This document shows, in pieces, positions 33,648 to 45,299 of a stretch of 64,000 nt of DNA. The first letter of the stretch is position 1. Each line of letters begins with the position of its first letter. The notes beneath the pieces are model-generated. The model had not been told where the DNA came from, did no database searches, and saw only the letters and a list, made by a program, of their open reading frames with translations. This DNA is from Gymnopilus junonius (taxonomy: Eukaryota > Basidiomycota > Agaricomycetes > Agaricales > Galerinaceae): contig JADNYJ010000167.1 in NCBI GenBank assembly GCA_015501075.1, forward strand, positions 1 through 64,000. The letters run 5' to 3'. Made by a program: the position numbers and the translations under genes.

Positions 33648-34978
33648 TGACAAGCTAGGTAGTTTGGAGGTATGAAAATGAAATAAATTGCTTTTATTTA
33701 ACCCAACAAATAACCTTGACTTGTGTAAGTTCTGGGAGTGTTAAGTATCAATGTCTTTTAATTCAGTTCGCTTTTATGAGGTTTACAATGAATTGTAGGG
33801 GCTTTTAGATAAAGGATTGCTTTAATTGACTTTCTGTCTTAGAACTTCTCTAAACTTTGAATTCTCTCTTCTTGAGATAAAACTAGACTCTGGCTATGAT
33901 TCTGGACTAAAAGACTTTGTACTTTTGTAGCTGAGTGATGCTCTGTCTACTCCCAACTACTCAACTAGGTCCTAACTTGTATAAAGCCTTTGCTTAATTT
34001 ATCTCTATTCTAAGCTCAATTCTTAGGTTTGTCTGAAGCTTTATGCACTTTTATATCAATCAAATGTCTTTCTTTTACCTAGTTTAGAAGCCAGACACTT
34101 GATTGTATTGCTACAACTCGAGGGGTGCAGTCTGCTTGCTTTTCTACACTAATTCTACTGGCTTATATACTGTTTTCTGGGTGTCTTACTAAAGCTACAT
34201 TAATAAGTGCTGTGTAATTAATTATCTCATCATTGGTCTGCTTCAGAGTGAAGGGAATTATGCCATTGGCAGGGCATATTCATCAAGGGCTGAATATTTA
34301 ATGCATTGCCATTTAAGGCATTTTATCAGATTAATATTCCTGCTGTTGCAATCTTGCAATGGCTGGTACATTATAGCATCTTTAATATTTTATCTGCATT
34401 GCAGAGGACTTGTCTGAGTCCTCAGGGGATGGCTAATGTGTCTGGGATAGGTGTAAACTTATTAGTTTTATGAGGTAGCATGAGGGGACAAGCATCTTTG
34501 CTTCACATCTTCATATTACTAAAAATAGCACCCGCTCCGATGTCGATCATTGTGGATCATTTCATTTCCGGTTACATTCCTCCAGATGGTAAAAATAGAT
34601 TACACCACTTCGGAGTGATTGACTTGCTTTGGCTGCCATTCTGCATTCTATATCGGGTCAAAAGGCTTTTCCCATTGTCTGTGCACGTCTTCGCGCTCCC
34701 TTGGTATTAATTTTAAATAACTCAAGGCCCCTACTAGTGTGTAAGGACTGTAGTAATCTGCTTTTATATCTTATAATAAATGATTAATGATTACTGGGTT
34801 ATCACAATCATTGTATCTTCTGATATTAAGCTTTTAAATGTTTTAATGTGGTTTTCTCGAGTATATTTGGGATGTCTAAGATTGGGAAGGCTGTCAACAA
34901 CCTATATTAATTTATAGAGATGGCCAAAAATAATGAGGATGGCCCATTTTCACACATAACCATGTAACAGTCTCATCA
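33648..34978. repeat. 1.33 kb LTR-like repeat, copy A
   Basis: This block is nearly the same as 52600-54653 once two insertions are removed from that copy, and the two stand in direct orientation. It starts TGACAAGC and ends TCTCATCA, the TG...CA ends of an LTR. A CATGG sits directly before it (33643-33647) and one base after it (34980-34984), close to a 5 bp target duplication. It splits or ends the gypsy RT at its left edge. It may be a solo LTR. It has no supported coding frame. Confidence 0.75.
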
Positions 34979-35480
34979 GCATGGTGCCAGCTCAGCAGCA
35001 GTGATGCCCGAGCCTGGTAATGGCATGGCAACTGCTCATGAGGTGGGGCCAATGGAGATAGAGAAAGAGAGGAGGTTGTGGTGAAGGTGGGAGCAGGGGT
35101 TTATGATAATAGCAAGTTGTAGTAGGTGGCAGAGAGTATGAGGCATGGGTATGTGAGTAGAAGGGATGTCTTTGGGTGTTTGGTTTTCTACTGGTAGATG
35201 GTTAGTATTCATATATCAAGAAGGGGTCGGAGGGCTTACCAGTAGTATACTGTCATGACAGAGTGGCAGCTGGCCACTCAGCACAACAGCGATTCCATCA
35301 GGCCTGCCTTCCAGAAGGCTGGCACTGCAGCGTCGAGCGTCCATGGGCCTATCCGCCACTATAGACAATAATGTCGCATTGTACACTTTGGTGACAAAGA
35401 TGGCCAGGATGAGATGAATGAGGTTGACAGAGAGTTTCATTGTTGAAGTGGCAGAGTGAGCGAACAGGACTTGTGTATCA
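34979..35480. other. Spacer between repeat A and the hAT-like element
   Basis: About 500 bases with no supported gene. The minus-strand frame at 35216-35527 runs into the transposon end and has no motif. Confidence 0.45.
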
Positions 35481-35488
35481 GTTCTGAC

Positions 35489-36234
35489 TAAGGCTCCAAC
35501 CATATAGTATACGTATAGGGTCGACAACTTAAATATACGGATACAGTTGTTTAGTGTATATTTACTGTATATATACGGTTATACGGCTAGTTGTATACGG
35601 TTCCAAAAAAGAAATAAAAATATTTTTTCTATTTACGAAAAACAGAGTTCTACGGCCGCCTATGGGTCAATCCTTCTTGCCTGACATGCTCCTATGCTTT
35701 TTGCGAGGTGCTGTAAGCTCGTCCGGGTCTCTCCAGTTGAAAAGGCCACTCCGAATCCACACCTTTGCTAATAATGCCTCCCGAATAGTCTTGTCGCGCA
35801 TTGATAATGAATGGCAAGCAATTTGAAATTCAGTGATGCAGTGATCGGCATTGCAACTCAGGGGGGAGGGGTTAAAACAGCAGTTCATGGAGGAAAGCAC
35901 AGATATATTGGGTTGTAGTGAGGTATAACGATGAAATGAATGGAAAAGGGATATCACGAAGGGCAGATCAGCCCACAGCGTACGCGTTGAAAGCCTTTGC
36001 TGGTGTTGTAGATGGTTGAAGTAAGAGATTGTGGAGTCACGAACCGTGACATCAGCATTTATAAGCAATGCCGAGGGTGCCGGGTAAGCCACCTGAGCCT
36101 AACCGTATAACTGTACAGTATACTGTATATTTACTGTATACTGGGATTTCTCGATGGGGGTCTATACATATACGTATACGTATACAGTATTAACCGTATA
36201 TATACGGTAGGTATATAGTACGGTTGGAGCCTTA
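35489..36234. mobile_element. hAT-type non-autonomous element, 746 bp
   Basis: The element begins TAAGGCTCCAACC and ends GGTTGGAGCCTTA, a perfect 13 bp terminal inverted repeat that extends imperfectly inwards. It is flanked by the direct repeat GTTCTGAC (35481-35488 and 36235-36242), an 8 bp target-site duplication, which is the hAT superfamily signature. Both sub-terminal regions are packed with tatacggt/accgtata motifs, as expected for transposase-binding repeats. The interior has a minus-strand frame (35667-36092, 141 codons) ending GKKD with no transposase motif I recognise, so the element must be mobilised in trans. The flanks and ends are intact, suggesting a fairly recent insertion. 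Confidence 0.85.
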
Positions 36235-36242
36235 GTTCTGAC

Positions 36243-37127
36243 TGAAGTGGTTTGCGATGAAGACACTTTATTATATAGTTGAAATGTGGTGCTTAATTCC
36301 TTACTTTGGGCTCTGCGTTGGCCTATGTTCTGGGCTGCTATGTCGATGGAAGCGGTTATTGCTTCGCCAAATTTGGTGCTTTCGATTCCGTTTTGGGTAG
36401 TCAGTTTTCTGAGGATCCCTTACCTGGTTTGTCGAATTATGATCCAGACTCTCCTAGGGTAATTTTAGAGCCTGGATGCACAAATCACCACTTCCCAAGC
36501 TTGAAGCATGCCCCAAGGCATAAGCAGCTGAAGACAAGAAGCCCCATCCTGAGTCCAGTGCTGGAAAGAAGACTGAGCTAATGTGTCGACTAGGTCATGG
36601 CTCAACCCAGTGATTGTGACTTCGAACGCTCGCTAGCTTCTCGGTTGATACACCTATCGCTTCATGCATATGCCTTCAAGAGAACAGGACAGCTGAGTCC
36701 TGCAGTCCTGAGGCTGCATTGCTTCAAGCTTGAACCATACCTATGTAAGACTGAGCTTGACAAGCAACCGAGAAAAAAAAAAAAAAAAAAATTCAACTGG
36801 AATCATATCTAAAGTAAAGTACAACCAATCCTTCCAAAATGCAAACGATGACAGTAAATACGACTTAACACGACTCAACTCTAGAAAGTACGTACTACTC
36901 CTTCAGTCGGGTATACGCTACTCGCCTGTAGGCATCTTGAACTTGACTCGACAGTTACAGAAGGGCGAAATGAAGAAGACAAGGGAAGACAAGACGACAA
37001 AAGTTGGAAACGTCAGGCCAGGCCAGATCCTCTAATCAAAGCCACGCAATGCCAAGGACCTGCTGAAGTGGCTTAAGTAAAGAGCACAGAGATGACCAGG
37101 CTGTACTGATGACAAAGAACAAGCACG
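36243..37127. other. Spacer with an A19-20 run
   Basis: No supported gene. An uninterrupted A run at about 36773-36791 could be the tail of a retroposed copy or simple-sequence drift. The plus frame at 36306-36581 has no motif. Confidence 0.4.
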
Positions 37128-38411
37128 CTAAAAAGCCTCGATATCCGTGCGGCGCACCAGAGCATGATACAAGACGTCCGAATTTCCGTGTGGTGCCAGG
37201 ACGCCAGTAGTCTCGAGATCACATAGTACCTCGTCGATATACTCGCCCGCGCCAGAGAGATGTGCCACACGCGCGCATGCTGCATGAAGCGCAAGATAGC
37301 GAGGGTCTGGCACCGGCAAACGTTCTTCATCTGGCGTTGTAAAAACAATATCTCGCGAGAAGCCCGCGATCACGCCTTCGTCTGTAGTCGCTATGCGATA
37401 GTGGTGAGGCGGATCCTGTGAGAAGGACCAGTTTTCGGAAATGCACTGGCAAGTCAAGGATGCTACTCACGTCCTCCTTTCTTTCAAACCATATGGTGAG
37501 GTCGTCAAAGAGCTCGTGAATCGCAGCGTCCATAGTCATAACATTTTGCAGGCGATGTAGGCCAGGTCCGTTCAGCTCTTCAATAGAACGTATCTGACCA
37601 AATCGCAACAGAACTGCGTGGGCGGATGCGGCGTAAACACTCTAGACTGCACATTAACGTCGGCGGCGTGTGATAAATAAACCACGGACACATACCTTAC
37701 TTCTGTCCTGCATATCCTCGTTAGTAGAACGATCGAAGATGTGGGCCAGATGGGTCTTCGTCACATATTCGTTTGGTTGATTAGTGGTCCAACCTTTTTT
37801 CTTGGATGTAATGTCAACCCTCTTGGAAACGACGCAGCGGTAATTATCACGAATCAGGGCCTAAAACGAGTAAGACGATTGTTGAGAGCCAAAAAAATAT
37901 GTATATGACACGCACTTGCTCCTTCGCGTCTACATGACTACTCGGAGTCTTTAATAACAACTCTGCCAGCCGATCCCTCTGGAAGTCAAACGAAGGTGCA
38001 GAAGGATGGCTTCGAGGAGTAGGCGTATGGCCTTTGGTCCTTCGGACTAAAATACAACATCAGTCCAGTCGCAACCAGCAAATCAGAGAAGCTAAGTCAA
38101 GTGGGGACAGACATACAGATTCGCAGAAGATGGTCGCTGTAGAGTTGCGCTAGTTGCTGTAGCTCAACAGCATTTCTGCAGCGATATGTCTCCCACGCAA
38201 AGTCGGCACGGCCTACGTTTGTCGTGGCTTCGATCAACATGTATCCGAGAAATCGTGCGCAGATTAAGATAGGGAGGCGGACGTCGAGGGCTTTGGTGAC
38301 CTGGTCGTGCTTTGCTTCGAGATTCAAGCATTTATCATACGCCTTTTCAATTATGGCGTTCGTGACGAATGGGTTCGGTCGCGGGAGGGGTCCAGGCTGT
38401 ACATCGCTCAT
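37128..38411 (-). CDS. HNH-nuclease-domain protein (fungal HNH_2 type)
   Basis: About five exons from the ATG at 38411 to a stop at 37128. It begins MSDVQPGPLPRPNPFVTN and has a helical N-terminal region (RLAELLLKTP). The HNH part follows: RDNYRCVVSKRVDI, then THLAHIFDRSTNEDM with the His pair, then LQNVMTMDAAIHELFDDLTIWFE, and a C-terminal PDPRYLALHAACARVAHLSGAGEYID. These match the fungal HNH endonuclease domain family (PF13391), common as multi-copy genes in Agaricomycetes with unknown biological role. The gene is CpG-rich, unlike the flanking transposon DNA, and shows no stop or frameshift I can see. Exon borders near 37450-38100 are approximate. Confidence 0.75.
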
Positions 38412-38585
38412 GGTTGCCTGAGAGTAATGGTGAGAGTCAGAGGTTTGGGTTCGCCGTGACCTCTTCTCATTGTCACTCCATCGTTAGTCTGTCACGCTGA
38501 TGTCATGTGAACATATGATCGGCTCTCGTGCTGATTGTGCCACATCAGGGAAAACCTCAGTTCCAGATTTGTTCTGATTAGCATA

Positions 38586-38798
38586 CACTGCTGGCACCAA
38601 CCTCTGTTTCTTTGGGAAACAGCATGAAAGAAACACGTCACCTGATTTCTTTTAGGTGTTTCTCCAGAAACCAGCATTCGGCCTTGCCTAATTTGGTATG
38701 GCCGACCGGTGTTTCTCAAGAAAACAGGGGAAAAAAAGTCATATGACGTGTTTCCTAGGTACTGTTTCCTCAAGAAACACTACTCAGTGCCAGCAGTG
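38586..38798. mobile_element. Palindromic CACTG-ended miniature element, 213 bp
   Basis: The whole block is an imperfect foldback. It starts CACTGCTGGCAC and ends GTGCCAGCAGTG-like (near-perfect 12 bp ends) with ATA on both sides (38583-38585 and 38799-38801), a 3 bp target duplication. Each arm carries matching gtttctc/agaaac blocks and an acacgtca segment. CACTG ends with a 3 bp duplication are typical of the EnSpm/CACTA superfamily, to which the Plavaka-like transposase 1.5 kb away also belongs. It is non-coding. Confidence 0.75.
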
Positions 38799-38801
38799 AT
38801 A

Positions 38802-40250
38802 CACGGCCAATGGTTCAAATGCAGGTCACTTCCAGTAATGCTACATGCAGGTGACCTGTCAACTGACCTGCAAGCGGAGCGTGAATCTACCTAGAAGCTT
38901 CTCACGTACTCAAACCATGGGTTGCCAGCAACCACCACCTGCACATTGCCTATGCGGTGTGCCAGTACACTCCCTGTATATCTGCTTGTACTCTGCCCAC
39001 AGTCACTCTTTCCCAGCATATCTCTGGCCTCCGTGCATTTCCCGTCCTTCTTGCCTGTACTATTTATTTGCCATGGCCCTATCACTCCAGAACGTGAGTA
39101 GATAGCACCAAAATATATTAACAGGTCGTTTATCTCTGGATCATTCAGACTTCATAAGGCTGAGAAATCTGTGGCTTGCCTTCACTGCACTGAAGCATCA
39201 AACACTTTGATGTCTCTCCCTACAGCAGTTTTGCATGAACAGTCTGGAAGGCATGCAAGAGCCGTGGAACGGTATATCAGTGAGATGAATCAAGTAAACC
39301 AAGATGTTCTGGCAAAATCACATTCTATATCACTTCTTGCACCTCCTGCTCACTCACGAGCACCCTTTTCATTAATCCGACACCCTCGCTGGCCCTAAGC
39401 CTCACTCAGATCCCTTTTTGGACTCACTCCTTGATAAAGCTGAAAACCCACCTTCGATAAATCCCAGGGCTCATCCAGCTGTATGGCTGCCTTCCTCTCC
39501 TGCAAATCATGAAGACAATGACATGCGATGGTCCAGTATGATCTTATGGAGCACCACTCATTCTCTGCACCTACACTGCCAGAGTCGATGACACATACCC
39601 AAGAAGCCATCTTGGCCGCTGTGAATAATGCACTTGATTCGATGATGGCCACTGGTTCACAGAACAGCTCTACCGATGACCTGTTGCTGGTGATGTAACT
39701 GAGGAACCAGTTGTTCCTCCATATGTACAGACGATGAGCCTACTTTAACAAGTCCATATTTTCGGCTGGTTCAAGATCGATACTGATAAATGACTCTTTC
39801 ACAGGTGCAGCATCCTCAACTCGATCGCGAGGGAAAGGGAAGATGGGTGATGGCATCTGGAAGCCTTGGCCAGACTGCATCATTAGCATATCTGTAAATA
39901 TTGTTTTTCATCACCACTAATACTTCAAAATAGTCCTGCACGCTTCAAATTGCATTGCATCTTCCCCATTCTGTTATGTCTGATGCCGATACTGAGACTC
40001 TTCTGTGGATCCTTAAAAGTAATGATGTTTTGAATGTCCCTTCCCTATACCAGATGAAAAGCATTGCAAGTGTGCTCCAGAATATATGTGGTTTAAAAAT
40101 TGTATGACACCTTGGCTCCTTGGGCATACATATTATGTCTTGCATCCTTCGTCGCACATGGCACTGGTATTTATTATTTCTTGCATTCATTGATTTTGTC
40201 TGAGAACCAGGATAGGATTTCTCTAACCCCTTATATGTGCATCTCTTGAC
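38802..40250 (+). other. Possible 5' part of a transposon gene
   Basis: Open pieces on the plus strand look coding: MALSLQN at 39073, then a spliced-looking exon with SVACLHCTEASNTLMSLP (39160-39398), then DPFLDSLLDKAENPPS (from about 39413), and a piece ending NSSTDDLLLVM near 39697. They change frame and could be the N-terminal region of the Plavaka-type gene or a separate accessory frame. Function not assigned. Confidence 0.3.
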
Positions 40251-43200
40251 TTCTATCCCGAAGATGCTGGAAACACCCTTAGAAAAACGTCGCAAGCAAA
40301 ATGTTGGTTGCGTGAAGCTGATCCTCACCTACTGACACCAATGTACAGAATTGATCAGCAGGATTTTTACATTTTTGAGCCAACGGTTATACAGAACAAT
40401 CAATTATGTATGCCCACTCAATTCTTTCTAAAAGATGCCCAAATGTGTTTCGAGGCTTGGCCAATGCATACAGAAATCATTGCAGGCAGATGTGGCTGGG
40501 TTGTTGAGCAAGGTGATGCATTTGTCGAACGTGCTAGTTCTCTCGTTCTCTCAGGGCCTAGTGTTATTGGAGGCGCTTACCTTGGTAATAATTTACCCCC
40601 TGCAGTGGAGCTACATGGTCAATCATGGCAGTTCATTCACCAATGTCATTGACTAATTTTCTTTGACAGGTTACCGCAAAGTTCAGGATGCACCGGTCGA
40701 GGATTGGCCACACGAATTATTAAATCAATGGAGGAAAAAAGCTAATGGTAAGCGCATAGTGTCATATCCAATGTGGCTCTACTGTGATGACACATCGGGC
40801 AATCGATCCAAGAAATGGAATGAACACAATAGCTTTCTTATGGTCACTGCTGGTTTGCCACGAGAAGAAGGTTATCAAGAATGAAATATACACTTTCTTT
40901 GCACCTCCAACGCTGCTCCTCCTATGGAAATATTGGAGGGAATTGTTGAGGATATTGAGTGCATAACAAATTGTATTATGGGGTATACTTTCTTATCTAT
41001 GCAACAGGAAATGCCAGGAGGATGGTGTATGGGTCTATGATTGCATTGAGAAGGAAATGGTACTAGTCATCATCTGGGTATTGGCACTTCTCGGCGACAA
41101 TCCAATGCAAAGTGAATTTGCATGCCATGCTGGCCTACGTGCCAAGTTTTTCTGTCATATTTGTTGGGTTAAAGGCAAGGATGGTAATGATATGGAGGAA
41201 ATCGAAAAGATGGCTGGAAAATCGGAAACATTTCCTGTCATGGTTGATCGTATTAGTCATTTTATGAAGGTTTGACTGTTGTATTTCTTCTTGAGTTTCA
41301 TATACTGTACCATTTCAATCAATTTGGCAGGCCCCATGACACGTGACGCACCTGCCGAAATTTTGATTTTGGTGCCTTGGGAAACCTGCCATGACACAAA
41401 TTTTTTTTCGGCAGGTGTTGAAGCAGCAGGAGGGAACAATGACATACATGGTGAGAGGATTCCTACAAAATTATTTGTTTCCAGGCTCGAATGGCCAAAA
41501 CCACATCAAATTTGCACCGGGGGAAATTTTCCGATTTTTTCCCTATTTTTGGCCGATTTTTGAAATTACGACCTCCAAAATGGTTTCGGCATCTACACAA
41601 AATTGCCATGACAACCATGACATTTCGGCGATTTTGAAGGGCCTGTGATGCATGACTGCCGAATTGAATGAAATGATACAGTACTGAGTAAGATATCCAG
41701 GTTGGATGTGCTTGCATACCATTAGAAATGCAGCATTCTTCCAAAGAAATGTTTGAAAATGTTGTTCAGTTGGAACCTCAAGTGCAGAACCAAGAGATTC
41801 ACACTCAAACTGGCATGAAAGATACCTTTCTTCAGAGCTTTATTGACAAGATTGAGAGGGCACGTAAGAGTCTCGGTGGTGGTCATAATTGAGCTGAAGA
41901 AATCACACACAACCTTTTAAAGAAAATGCCGACCAATGTGTACAACCCAATATGGAGGCTAAAAAGGTAGGCCTAGTCTGTTTTTCATCTCAATTTTATT
42001 GCTCAGACATCCTAAAGATGTCAATCTGCACTCGATACTCCTGTCGAAATTCTGCATGTAATACTCTTAGGATTCGTAAAGTATTTTTGGTGGGATGCTA
42101 TTGAGCACCTGACTGATCAAGAAAAAGAGATCCTGAAGACTCATCTTACCTGCATGGACCTATCAGGACTGGATCCAGCCATCTTATTGCTATGTGGGCA
42201 GACTTTGGTTCAGCACGCAGGATTTCTTGTCAGACATGACTTCAAAATCTTGGAACAAGTTGCCATTTTTGCTTTGTATGATCTTCTTGATCCCGCAATT
42301 ATCAACACATGGGGTGCATTATCTGCTCTAGTGCCGTTGATCTGGCAACCTGAAATTGACAACCTGGAAATGTATTTGGTAAACTTGTTCTTTGTCCATA
42401 AAAATTGTAGACTTATCTGTTATCAACCAGAAGCAGCTCGAAAGTGTGATCCATCATTTTCTTGACTGTGCCACCATTTGGACTCCACGGTGGTTCAACA
42501 AACCAAAGTTTCATCTTCTGGTACACCTTCTCGACCATGTCAAGAGATTTGGTCCCTCAATTCTTTTCACAATGGAAGTTTATGAATCTTTCAATGCAAT
42601 CATCTGTACATGGTCTATCCACTCCAACAGGCTTGCACCCTCTCGCAATATTGCTTAACATGCTGCTGCGCTTGCCCAGGTATGCCACTTGGTTAGTGGT
42701 GGATATTATCCTGTCCGGAAGGAGAAGGAAGATGGTTCTGAAAACATTGAATGGATGACGGCAGGCACAAGTGTTATTTCTTTGGGTTCTCAAGCTTCTG
42801 TAATCAGCCAGCAACTTGGGCTGAGCCACCAGGAACTCCCTGCCTCAGGTAAGCCAAGGTGACGAGCTCATATAACAGCTTTTTGAACTAATTTAATTGG
42901 CCAAATGTCTGTATTCAGGAGTTGTTACATTAGGAAAAGGTTTGCTGATACCGTGGACTGATTCCATCTCATCAAGACATGGTATATATCCAGCAGCCAA
43001 TGAAAAGGCTATGTTCAGGAAATGCACTAATGTGGTTGTCAAGAATAATGATCGCATTGGGCTCGATGACTTTGTGATAGCATCGATATCCGTTCCTAAT
43101 AATCTGATGCTCCAGGCATCTCGTCCACTGAGTCTGCTTCAAATTGCATGGATACAGGAAATCCTTTTCTCATCAAGTGACAAGTCTTTCAGCACTCAGA

Positions 43201-43527
43201 TACTTTTGGAGATATATAATACAGGAATGTCCATCTTGCCATATTCTATGCCTCGCTTGACCTCAATGAATACATACTGTATAATTGTGGCATCTGTGAG
43301 TGCTCTGACTAATATATTCTGATTCATAATTTACAGATCATTGTCAACAGTCTCTTCTTTGCTCTGTTAATGTTCAACATAACTGTGCATCAAACAAGTG
43401 CAATCTCTCATCTAGCCATCCAGTTTATTTGGAACAAGAAATGCTTTCAGAAGTCAGTGCACCCGCTGTGAAACATCTTCAACCTGATGATCTTATTTTG
43501 AACACTGCAAAATTATGGGATGCTTGA
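40250..43527 (+). mobile_element. Plavaka-like (EnSpm/CACTA, Tnp) transposase remnant
   Basis: Pieces in order on the plus strand match the transposase type shared by agaric Plavaka elements: an N-part with LREADPHLLTPMYRIDQQDFY; the core WLYCDDTSGNRSKKWNEHNSF and LLGDNPMQSEFACHAGLRAKFFC followed by HICWVKG; then WTPRWFNKPKFHLLVHLLDH, FTMEVYESFNAIICTWS and HSNRLAPSRNIA; and a C-part ending VNVQHNCASNKC...LNTAKLWDA. The core holds the conserved CDDTSGN and DNPMQSEF blocks. The gene is dead: it has a stop at about 40882, frameshifts, and a 377 bp TA-flanked element inserted at 41305-41681. No intact termini could be delimited. Confidence 0.75.
41305..41681. mobile_element. TA-flanked inverted-repeat miniature element, 377 bp
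   Basis: The ends are CTGTACCATTTCAATCAAT... and, on the other strand, CTGTATCATTTCATTCAAT..., a 26 bp inverted repeat with three mismatches, flanked by TA. TA duplication suggests Tc1/mariner-type mobilisation. It sits inside the Plavaka-like remnant. Its right end is nearly the same as both ends of the 149 bp element at 53472, including an inner ggcagtcatgcatcac segment, so the two belong to one family. No coding capacity. Confidence 0.8.
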
Positions 43528-43795
43528 TATATCCAAACTTTCACCAAGCATCCTATCAGATTCTCCAGAACTGAGGTAGTTAATCGAGCTGTAACACAGG
43601 AAATAGCACAAAGTCTGTAACTCTCCGCAGGGACTTAGGAGATTTTTTGGCATATTTTGTCACAGTGTGATGAACAACTCAGTGTCACAAGCTGACCTTC
43701 ACTGGCAACTCTCACATTCAACTCCAATGTCATTCTCATCTTTTCTGTCATTTCTCACTTCAATTTCTCTTTCTCTTTCATTTTAAACTCGATTA

Positions 43796-45234
43796 ATGAA
43801 TATCTCATCCTTGATGCAGCCTTATGACCAACACTCTGATTACCAGCCTCATCAGTTTCGTGGACACCAGGCTCCGAATGACTACCACAATCCCACTCAG
43901 ACCCCAGCTATAGGATCCACTAATATCATCAATGGAACGGGCTCCTTTTATGGAAATGTGCACCTCAACAATTTCAATTATAGTGACCAGGAGAATGTGG
44001 TGCCAGCAAATGCACTGTCTGAGAGGACGAGTCACAAATGAACACAAACTTATGATTATGCCTCAAGGTACACACCACAGTCACCTGAAGAAAACCAAAC
44101 TTACAGTCTCCCCAACACAGACGTGGAGCCTCAAAGTGTCACTCTTGAACTTGCAACTGCCATTGCTGACCAGTATAACTTGGACTCTGGTCGCTGTATG
44201 ATATATTTCTCATTTCATTGGGTCAGTATTCTCAGTTTTAACCTAGTCTTTGCTTTCGAGTTAACCTAGTTTATTTTCAATAGGCATGTCGCAAATTCTC
44301 TGCTGCAGAGGCTATGGTTTCCCTCCTGCATTTCGCGCTGGATCTTCAAACATCTCAAGTGAATGAGGAGATACTGAGCATTGTAAAATGCTTTGGTCTC
44401 CAGCTCGAATCTCTCTCAGCCACCACTAAGAAGAATTTCTCTGTAACTGATGACATACGAGTAAGCTAGTTGTGTTCAATTACCATGTTATGAGGCCTGA
44501 CATGATGATAGGCTCATATTCGGGCTATAGCACATGAAGTTGTTCTTGAGAAGGATCGCACTGTCTTCAAAGACATGTACCAAGATGTTATGGTATGTCT
44601 ATCCATCCTTCTACAACAATATTTAATTGCTAATGGTTTCTTTTGATTTGGCCATTCGAAGCTTCAGAGTTCTCCTAGTTCCTCTGAGCTAGGACTTGCG
44701 AATGCTCTTGACAACACCAGCCACAAAGCAAAAGTGTGCACAGCTGCAAAGAACATATCTAATGAAGTTCGTGAGGCCCTCCGCCACATGGTGAGCCTTG
44801 TCTATTCATTTTTTCTTCTTATTCTTGTTGAATAATCTCCTTATCTATAAGATATGTGCATCTGTTATGGAGGCTGGACCAACCAAGATGGCTCTTGCTG
44901 TCTTTGCTGCTTACATCCTGGAGAAGTTTGGCCTGCAAGTCAAGAACATGGATGGTTTTTTTGTTGGTCAGATGGCAATGATGGTAATTCTGGTGCACTT
45001 CTATTCTCACAATCACTGATTCATCAATATATCCACAGCGTGCTTATGCTCTTGACCAATCTGATAAGAAGGACATCATTACTCCTTCATATCTATTTGA
45101 GTCAGACCTTGAAGGGACCCCGCTGCCTGCTGCCTCGACATCCTGACCAAAGAAAGCTCCCACAAAAGGAAAAAAGGATGAATCAAAGGAGAATGAAACC
45201 TTTTGGGTCAGTTTTGAGACTTTTCTCAAGAAGA
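43796..45234 (+). pseudogene. Uncharacterised multi-exon gene with in-frame TGA stops
   Basis: A plus-strand reading path begins MNISSLMQPYDQHSDYQPHQ and continues over several GT-AG introns through QSVTLELATAIADQYNLDSG, ACRKFSAAEAMVSLLHFALD, AHEVVLEKDRTVFKDMYQ, KAKVCTAAKNISNEVREALR, MEAGPTKMALAVFAAYILEK and AYALDQSDKKDIITPSYLFE to a Lys-rich end (FETFLKKK) with TGA at about 45232. Two TGA codons interrupt the path, at 44039 and 45144, each fitting a former CGA. The N-terminus is rich in Gln, Asn and Tyr; the rest is mostly helical. I recognise no family. Its place next to the Plavaka remnant suggests a transposon accessory gene or a captured host gene. Confidence 0.5.
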
Positions 45235-45299
45235 AATGAGCACCTCTCTCTAGGGTGCAAGGTGGATATGCTAGGTATGTGGGTCTTATACTATATTTT

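Noticed and set aside
35667..36092. 141-codon minus-strand frame inside the hAT-type element as a transposase
   Set aside because: It is too short and has no hAT catalytic or dimerisation motif.
36306..36581. Plus-strand 91-codon frame before the A run
   Set aside because: No motif and no promoter; the A run alone is not enough to call a retrogene.
38610..38790. Array of gtttctc/agaaac motifs as heat-shock elements
   Set aside because: The spacing does not fit the nGAAnnTTCn unit, and the motifs are explained by the two arms of the foldback element.
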